Source of the DNA: Branchiostoma floridae
Lineage: Eukaryota > Chordata > Leptocardii > Amphioxiformes > Branchiostomatidae
Direction of reading: 5' to 3'
NCBI RefSeq assembly: GCF_000003815.2
Contig: NW_023365830.1
Span: forward strand, 1-21,885
Length of the DNA: 21,885 bases
The translations under genes were made by a program, and so were the position numbers. Position 1 is the first letter of the stretch. Each line of letters opens with the position of its first letter. The notes under the pieces were generated by a model. The model made no database searches. It saw only the letters and a list, made by a program, of their open reading frames with translations, and was not told the DNA's origin. This document shows positions 15,986 through 21,885 of the stretch, one piece after another.

Positions 15986-16034
15986 GGCCTGTGTCGTTCT
16001 CTTGGTTCGGGACCCAGGATAGCGACACAAGGCA
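15986..16034. repeat. Conserved hairpin module downstream of locus A
   Basis: The outer arms gcctgtgtcgt and agcgacacaaggc pair around an inner cttggttcgggacccagg stem-loop. The same module recurs at 17790-17837 downstream of locus C with paired cttgg/ccaag, so it is part of the duplicated unit. It is not a tRNA, although ggttcgggacc resembles a B box. Confidence 0.6.
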
Positions 16035-16121
16035 AATTATGTAATGGTCTAAGTTCCCGACAACCACTGACCACGACATAAAACAGAATGAAAACTGATG
16101 GAGAACCATGAAAGTTCCTGT

Positions 16122-16127
16122 TTTATT
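16122..16127 (-). promoter_or_regulatory. Candidate poly(A) signal for locus A
   Basis: On the - strand AATAAA lies 68-73 nt past the TGA at 16195-16197 (ttatttaataaaacagg). The equivalent place in locus C (about 17925) is mutated. I saw no canonical replication-histone 3' stem-loop nearby. Confidence 0.45.
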
Positions 16128-16194
16128 AAATAACAGAATTTACAGTAATTGACCGAATTCAATCCCAGTCATCGACACAGTCGCAGAAAATAAA

Positions 16195-17115
16195 TCAACC
16201 ACACATCAGCCTGTACACCACAAAAGCGCGCTGAAGTCCTGAGTGCATCTTTCTGCACGTCGCCGTGGAGATGTCATCAGGCAGCCTCTCACCAGGATAA
16301 GTCCCACCACACGCAGTTGATCCGGGCTTGATGGCACCAATACGATCCTGGACGCTGCTGAGAGATGTCTCCTTCACAACTTCTTGTACCTGCAAGAAAG
16401 TGACATTGCAATCAATTATAATGAGATAGACCAACAATATTTAGCTATTTTGAAACCAAAACATTTTTGAAAGGGCACAAGGGCGTCTTATGTCCCTGTG
16501 AGGAGCGAAAATGGTGGCAGAAACCATGCACAAGAAGTCAAGAAAATACTGTAATGACGCAAAAATGTAACGTGAACTGTTAAAATTATAGGTTACTGAT
16601 TTTCTCTGCTCAAAGTTTATATGAATTGTTCAACATCACTGGCACTCTAAATTTGCAGTTTGATTTGTATAGGATACTCACAGTTGTGTTAATACAGTCC
16701 ACAGTCTTCTTGTCTGCTTCCTTCCTCCAAGGAACAGGTTCAAAAGCAGGACGTATGGACGCATCAGCTGCCTCACACCTAAGCTGCCTCGCACCACATG
16801 TACACATATGTTCTAACTTTGAAAAGAAAAAGATAACTCTGTTAAGCATTGTTCAGGCCCAGGCATTGAAAATGTCAGCTAAAGATTACCACCCTACAAC
16901 TGTAAAACAACACAATTGTTATTTACCTTGTCGTATGTCTTGGAAAGACTGCATGCGCCCTTGGCTTGGTGATCCACTGGATGTTGTCCTGAAGCACCTT
17001 CAGTGACAGGAGATTGACACCTCTGTTCCCCCGCTCCTTTCCTCCCTCATGGCGCCGAGACATTTCTAACAAATCGGTAGAAGAAACAGTCATGCATGAG
17101 TTTGCCTCAACACAG
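16195..17115 (-). pseudogene. Histone-H4-derived split locus A (three exon-like blocks)
   Basis: On the - strand, block 1 (17115-16927) has a ttgttacag acceptor and an ACAAG|gtaaat donor. From ATG at 17063 it reads MSRRHEGGKERGNRGV and then KVLQDNIQWITKP. This aligns to the histone H4 N-terminus (MSGR, GGK, KVLRDNIQGITKP) with one extra residue. Block 2 (about 16812-16682, donor ACT|gtgagt) contains KEADKKTVDCI, resembling the H4 C-terminal region around AKRKTV. Block 3 (16389-16195, acceptor tttcttgcag) joins block 2 in phase 0 and runs VQEVVKETSLSSVQDRIGAI to a TGA. Block 1 ends in phase 2 and does not join the best block-2 frame, so the locus is probably broken or uses an unseen splice. 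Most residues of the H4 tail and core have changed, so it cannot be a normal histone. Confidence 0.55.
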
Positions 17116-17380
17116 CTGTAACAAACACACAAGGCACAGAAAAGAATGTTTATGAGAAATTAAGACCAAACTTGACAAACAGTCAAACCGTAATACAAAA
17201 GTATTCATATACTTCATTCAATTCAGAGTCAGATAAGGAAGTAAAAGAAAAAAGACTTTTATACTGAGTTTATTATCGTTTAGGTAACAAAATTGAAATT
17301 GAAACTGTAATCTTAAACTTACCAAACACAAAGGCTGTTATCTTACAATTAAAAACTTTGTGCTTTCACACAATAGATAC

Positions 17381-17500
17381 CTTGTCATATGTGTGGGAAG
17401 ACTGCGAATCCCCAGTCGGTCACGTCCGGTACCTTCCCTCACCAGTCCTCGCCTCCCTTTCCGTGTCCAGACACTTCCTCGTACGGTGCGATGATCCTCG
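17381..17500 (-). pseudogene. Histone-H4-derived fragment, locus B
   Basis: On the - strand from 17474, the codons GTG TCT GGA CAC GGA AAG GGA GGC read (V)SGHGKGG, close to H4 SGRGKGG. The start ATG is replaced by GTG and an in-frame TGA follows four codons after GGC. The block ends CATATGACAAG|gtatct, the same end and donor as locus A block 1 (CATACGACAAG|gtaaat). It is broken by the stop, so it is a relic. Confidence 0.55.
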
Positions 17501-17650
17501 GTAGAAAGAAAGAAAAAACGAGACAAAGATTAAACTTGGCTCAGAAATATAGTTAAGAACTTCAGTTTAAATTTCGAGAGCTATATATGGCTACTTCTGC
17601 ACTCATTGCTTCAGTCTGTTTCTGTGGTGTACAAGCCCAATGAATGGCTG

Positions 17651-18175
17651 ATTCGGTTTCTGTGACTGTGTCAACGCCGAGATGTCGAGTATTTCTAAAC
17701 AAGGACGTTATAGCTGATATAACGTCCTTGTTCTAAAGGAATAAACTACTAATATTAAATAGGCTGTTCAACCACCTGTGTTTCTTTCTGGCCTGTGTCG
17801 TCCTCTTGGTTCGGGACCCAAGAAAACGACACGAGGCAGCTTATGTAATGGTCTAGGTCCCCGAAAACCACTGACCATGAAATAAAACAGAAATGACAAC
17901 AGATGGTGAACCAGGGAAAACCCTGTTTACTAAGAAACAGCAGAATTTACAGTAACGCCGAATCCATCTAGACTATCGACACAGTCACAGAAACCAAACC
18001 AGCCACACACCAGGCCTGTACACCACGGAAACGGACTGAAGCCCTGAATGCAAAAGGAGTCCATATCTGCAACCATTACCATTTCAAACCCCACAAGACA
18101 TATCATTAAGCACTTAACTTGAACATTGCAGCTGCAGTTGATCCGGGCTTGATGGCACCAGTAAGGCCCTAGAAG
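17651..18175 (-). repeat. Second copy of the locus A 3' module
   Basis: Blocks shared with 15953-16350 include ttcggtttctg(t/c)gactgtg, ggcctgtgtcgt(t/c)ctcttggt, ttatgtaatggtcta(a/g)gt, aaccactgacca, cagaatttacagtaa, gcctgtacaccac and gttgatccgggcttgatggc. The order is conserved. An unrelated segment (about 18054-18120) interrupts it before the gttgatccgggcttgatggc block. The inverted ggtttctgtgactgtgtc words at both sides may be element ends. Confidence 0.75.
17698..17732. repeat. Perfect 15-bp inverted repeat (hairpin)
   Basis: aacaaggacgttata and tataacgtccttgtt are exact reverse complements separated by gctga. It lies between loci B and C, near a ttcggtttctgtgactgtgtc module that recurs inverted at about 17978-18000. 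It could be a small element end or a structured spacer. Confidence 0.85.
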
Positions 18176-18357
18176 AAAGAAAGTGAATAAGGTTCAGACT
18201 AATGTCTTGTTGTTTTGGTGATAAATAAGGCACAGGGATGCCTCACATGTACATGCAACTTGTTCTGTTTTTTTCCATCCTCGGACGGTCACAAAAGAAT
18301 TCAGCGTTAACGTTACTGATTATTTATATTACATTGGACTGTTTGAACAAGCATTGT

Positions 18358-18489
18358 TCAGGCCCTGAGGCTTTGAAAATGCGCCCTTGGCTTGGTGATG
18401 CACTGGATGTTGTCCCGAAGCACCTTCAGTGACAGCTGATCGATACATCCGTTGCCCAACTCCTTTCCTCCCTCATGGCGTCCAGACAT
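18358..18489 (-). pseudogene. Histone-H4-derived fragment, locus C (least diverged N-terminus)
   Basis: From ATG at 18489 the frame reads MSGRHEGGKELGNG and then KVLRDNIQCITKP, ending at TGA at 18360-18358 after 43 codons. KVLRDNIQxITKP is identical to H4 except one residue, and MSGRxxGGKxLGxG matches the H4 tail. After ITKPRAH the sequence jumps into what is intron in locus A (cattgttcaggccc), so the segment with the donor and block 2 is deleted. The acceptor found in locus A (ctgta on +) is degraded to ccgca here. Confidence 0.6.
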
Positions 18490-18753
18490 TTCTAACAAAT
18501 CGGTAGAACAAACAGTCATGCATACGTTGCCTCAACACCGCCGCAACAAACACAAGATGCACAGATCAGAATGTTTATGAGAAATTATGACCAAATTTAC
18601 CGCGAAGAAATGACCGAACTAACCTGTTGTCTTAGGTAGGACGCTCAAAGAAGAAAGGACCCAGTCACACAGCGGTCGTGCTGCGAGGTGAGGCCGTCTC
18701 CACACACACCTGGAAGACTAATGACGAGGTACAGGGGCTTCAAACAGATATAC

Positions 18754-19060
18754 ACAGGGCTCGTCTACGATTGGCCCGGTTTAGACAATTGATTGATTTC
18801 TTGACCAATCACAGACCAGTAATCTTTTTCACCTGTGTGCAGAACAACCAGACAGGGGCTCGTCTACGATTGGCCCGGTCTAGACAAATGATTGATTTTT
18901 TGACCAATCACAGACCAGTAATCTTTTTCACCTGTGTTCGGCACGCGGCTTTAGACAGAACAACCAGACAGGGGCTCGTCTAGACTCAGTCTAGACAATT
19001 GATTGATTTCTTGACCAATCACAGAGTAATCTTTTTCACCCGAGTTGGGCACGCGTTTGA
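18754..19060 (-). repeat. CCAAT-box tandem repeat (3 units, 99 and 116 bp), possible promoter array
   Basis: gggctcgtcta recurs at 18757, 18856 and 18972. Each of the first two units holds an inverted CCAAT pair: attgg at 18770 and 18869, ccaat at 18805 and 18904. The third keeps only ccaat at 19015. Units share gaccaatcacaga and gtaatctttttcacc. It lies upstream of the H4-like loci with respect to the - strand. Repeated CCAAT (NF-Y) boxes are typical of histone-type promoters in general; the link here is inference. An ORF crossing it on + results from a 99-bp period and is not a gene. Confidence 0.8.
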
Positions 19061-19495
19061 TTGCTTCCCCAGACCATCGTCTTGAACAATACGAGAATCT
19101 ACAAACGGGAAGGGACACAAGGGTTGCCGACGAGAGATGCCAACCTTAACCGCAGGTGTTCCATGACAACGTCCGGGGAGATGTCAATGGATTAACTTGT
19201 CATTGGCATGATATGAAGTAAATGATCTGCGATGTTATATTCATAGCTTTAGCTGATGTTACGATTCTCTTTATCTACCTGAGACATTGTCGACAGGACT
19301 GATCACAATCTCTTTGTTGGTGTCAAGAAAGTGTACCCGAAAGCTTTAGCATGTATCTATGCTAGTGTTGTCAACTTATGGTGTAACGTCGGACGACACG
19401 GGAGCCCCTAAGTCTAAGTTAGAAGGTTGCTTGCAGCCATTTTCCCTTCTTTAATTCGTCTTTTGGAAATTTGGCTCACGAGCCATGTCAACCTT
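19061..19495. other. No feature seen
   Basis: Unique-looking sequence without supported ORFs, repeats or RNA genes on either strand. Confidence 0.5.
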
Positions 19496-19496
19496 A

Positions 19497-19800
19497 TGAA
19501 TGAATGAATGAAAACCTTTATTGTACAGTTTTGCCCAACCGAGCTAAGTACAGGTCACAACAAGTATATATATACATATAAAAGTATCACAAATCTAGTC
19601 TAACACAAAAGTTCGGCTTCTTCTCGCTTCTTGGTAGTAGTGAAAATGTAGGACTGTATGGGTTTAGCTATGGTCGGTTTGTCAAAACGCATGAGAAATA
19701 TAAACTTGTCAGTGCTACTCATGTGTCTAAAATGAGGGAATCTACTTTCTATATAACTAAATAGAGTATCTTGGTGGACAAACAAGCAAAACCACCATTT
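19497..19800 (-). mobile_element. 3' end of a CR1/L2-like LINE, degenerate
   Basis: On the - strand an open segment (19785-19600) reads MFVHQDTLFSYIESRFPHFR, then STDKFIFLMRF and KPIQSYIFTTTKKREE. It ends in a stop followed by a 3'UTR with gtacaataaaggttttcatt and a (TTCA)n tail at 19512-19497. The DKFIFLM motif, a downstream Ile/Phe-rich helix with a Lys/Arg end, and the tetranucleotide tail fit the C-terminus of CR1/L2-group LINEs as I know them. Upstream of about 19800 the frame is interrupted, so it is a 5'-truncated or decayed copy. Confidence 0.6.
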
Positions 19801-21885
19801 GTATTTGTTCGACGTCTACTTATTTCATAAAATGCGACTGAATTTTGGATGAATGTGGTAGCCCTTCAGCAATTGACAGTTTACATGGAAAACCACTTCT
19901 GTTGGTAACGTGAAGGAAATATACCATTTATGACGTAAAACCCCATTGTCTTGTTAGTGAAATGTCTTGCATTGTCGAAATCAAAGCCAAATCAGCCTGT
20001 AGAATCCAAACCCCTTTGCGAGCCTTTCATGCTTTCCCTATTCCCGAAAAAAAAACGAATTTTGTCAATTTGTAGGTCGTTTTAACACTTTTTCAGTCGC
20101 GGCCGGGAGCGTTACTGCAGATATAGGCTCGCATAGGGTATGAGGTCCCTATTTGTAAAAAAAATGTAAAAATATACAAGGCATTAGACTTAAAGCCGGT
20201 AAACACTCTCACGAATAGGCCCTAACGCCTTCATTGACAGTTAAAATAACTTTCGAGACTCGCTAAAGCACGCGTCGATATAAAATAGATCGATTTTTCG
20301 GTCCGGGCTAGGAGTTTCGTGTACCACCGAGGCTGCCCGTGGAAGCGCCACCTACATTCACATACACGTTTTGTAACGTTACCTTATGAGTAGCTTAAAG
20401 ATATACGTGGACATCAGTCGCTTTCTCTTGCAAACTTTGGCCTTCTTTTACTCAACTGTTTGAATGATAAACACCCGCACACCGGACCACAAAATAGACC
20501 GGTTTACAGGAAACACTGTTCCGGGTGCTTGATGTTCCATGTTGGTGTAAATCACCTATTCGTAACAATAGAAAAGACATCGAGCCTTAAAAAGGACGTT
20601 CAATCCACAGTCCAAGGACATAAACAACTGTCAATGTTATACAAGCTTCATAGATAGATAAAATTTCTTCCTTTTCTTTTCTTTCCTGTGGAATGCGGGG
20701 TTTTATGACTTAATCATGGCTTGAATTGGGAAAAGATTCAACTGAAGTTGAATTGTTTATCTTGATCGTGACCTGTTACTCTGTGTCTAGCTGGAGGGCT
20801 TCATGCATTTGCGCCCCCTATCGGTCACCGTTATGTTGACAGCAAATGCACTTCAAACGACATGTAAATGAAGTCAGGGGTTACAAGTCAACAGTAATGG
20901 TACCAGGACACAGTAATGTTTGAGGGCAGCCTAAATCATAAAGTAAATATCGCAAATAGATGGGTGGATTTGTTCGTAGTTGTGTTGAACATATTTTATG
21001 CGGTCATACAATAGACTCTCGTGAGTACTTTGCTCACTAGGTTCGGAAACGCCCTTCACTATTCCGGACACGGGACGTAGGTTCAAAAGACATACCAGCA
21101 GCTCCACCCATGCTTTATACGTGCAGTTCTACTTCACGGATCTTTTAAGGATCTCTCTTGTCTAATATACAATTGCGCGGGCCCCTTTTAAAGCATTTAT
21201 TTGACACATATTCAAAGTAACCCCCGGTCTATGACAGACCTTGAAATTTCTCGCTGTTTGAAACAGGAAAGAGGTTATAAGACACCTGTTAAGTAGCTTT
21301 TGTTTACACAGTTGAAAAAAAGACTCGCAATGAATTTGAATGAATTGGTGATTTTAAGACTCCATTCGTCAAACAGCCACCACAGAAAGTTAAGGCGTTG
21401 GCTGGTACCAGTAGTGGAATGTGATTTCCCACTCACTGAGTGGCCCTTAACATATTTCTATGGTGCGTCATGTATATATGGAAGGCGTTTCCCGCGGATG
21501 AAAGAACGTACAGGCTCGAAATGACTTGGCCTACGCAAAAGTGAAGGGAGTTGTACAATACACTCATCAAACCAACAATGACTACAGACGTGCAGTAAGT
21601 CACGTCTGATACCTTTCACAAACTTACGACGGGTGCAAACTGAGCTGATGAGAATGTACCTCATATCTAGCCGAAGTTCAACCTTCATTCTTGCCACCCA
21701 GTAAATAATGAGGACGCGCCCCTCCAAGGCAGGGTTAGGTGTACTCAAATTTGTACTGGTGGCAAATAATGAAAAGTAGGTCCTACCGACGCATTGCAGG
21801 TTTAATGTTAAAACGCAAATGTCAGCGAGAAGCATTTCGTTTGTATGGTGTCGTTTTGTCTTCACAACCACCCATTTCTGTGCGT
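19801..21885. other. No supported gene
   Basis: Both strands hold only short ORFs, the longest on - at 21458-21871 (137 codons) with no recognisable domain, biased composition or splice context. A TATAAAA lies at 20279-20285 in a CpG-richer stretch (20090-20350). That could be a promoter region, but no transcript follows that I can define. A small near-palindrome attcaactgaagttgaat sits at about 20737. Confidence 0.45.

Noticed and set aside
15986-16034. tRNA-like ggttcgggaccc (B-box resemblance)
   Set aside because: No acceptor stem, anticodon arm or A box at proper distance; explained by a nested hairpin.
18678-18983. 101-codon + strand ORF with a repeated LIDFLTNHRPVIFFTCV segment
   Set aside because: The repeat period is 99 bp, divisible by three, which keeps the frame open by chance over a CCAAT tandem repeat. 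The third unit is out of frame and there is no homology.
21458-21871. 137-codon - strand ORF
   Set aside because: No recognisable domain, no coding-like composition or splice signals; length is possible by chance in 2 kb of unique sequence.

Overview
The window is eukaryotic and almost certainly from a cephalochordate draft assembly (Branchiostoma, amphioxus). This rests on a multi-exon animal gene with short introns and GT-AG splice sites, amphioxus-style MITE families in the introns and 3'UTR, a degenerate LINE end, and two N gaps. It is not prokaryotic, so operons, ribosome binding sites and similar features do not apply.

Region 1 (1-11.4 kb, + strand) holds the 3' two thirds of one gene, read here as the orthologue of vertebrate CCDC33 (C2 domain plus coiled coils). 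I reconstruct twelve exons whose phases join into one open reading frame of about 554 codons ending in TGA at 11151-11153. The window opens inside the C2 domain; the 5' exons lie outside. Several introns begin with tandem duplications seeded at the upstream exon end and its splice donor (after exons 1, 4 and 10, and loosely after exon 11). MITEs sit in the introns and make up much of the 3'UTR.

Region 2 (11.69-12.04 kb) is a complete-looking MITE with matching terminal inverted repeats and a perfect 6-bp target duplication. It contains the first canonical AATAAA downstream of the CCDC33 stop. Region 3 (about 12.2-14.52 kb) is a very large inverted repeat. Its outer AT-rich domains carry degenerate tandem repeats; its inner domains carry a CGAG-rich minisatellite in opposite orientation on each side. 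A 100-N gap lies close to the centre. The organisation resembles foldback (FB/TU) transposons.

Region 4 (15.95-18.56 kb, - strand) carries three degenerate, intron-interrupted sequences derived from histone H4, in tandem, with shared flanking modules and a candidate poly(A) signal. They are followed by a CCAAT-box tandem repeat (18.75-19.06 kb) that sits upstream with respect to the - strand. Region 5 (19.49-19.8 kb) is the 3' end of a CR1/L2-like LINE on the - strand with a (TGAA)n tail. The rest (19.8-21.9 kb) shows no gene I can support.

The strongest candidates for something undescribed are the minisatellite-bearing foldback, the exon-end-seeded intronic tandem repeats in CCDC33 (one forming an in-frame duplicate cassette), and the split histone-H4-derived family.
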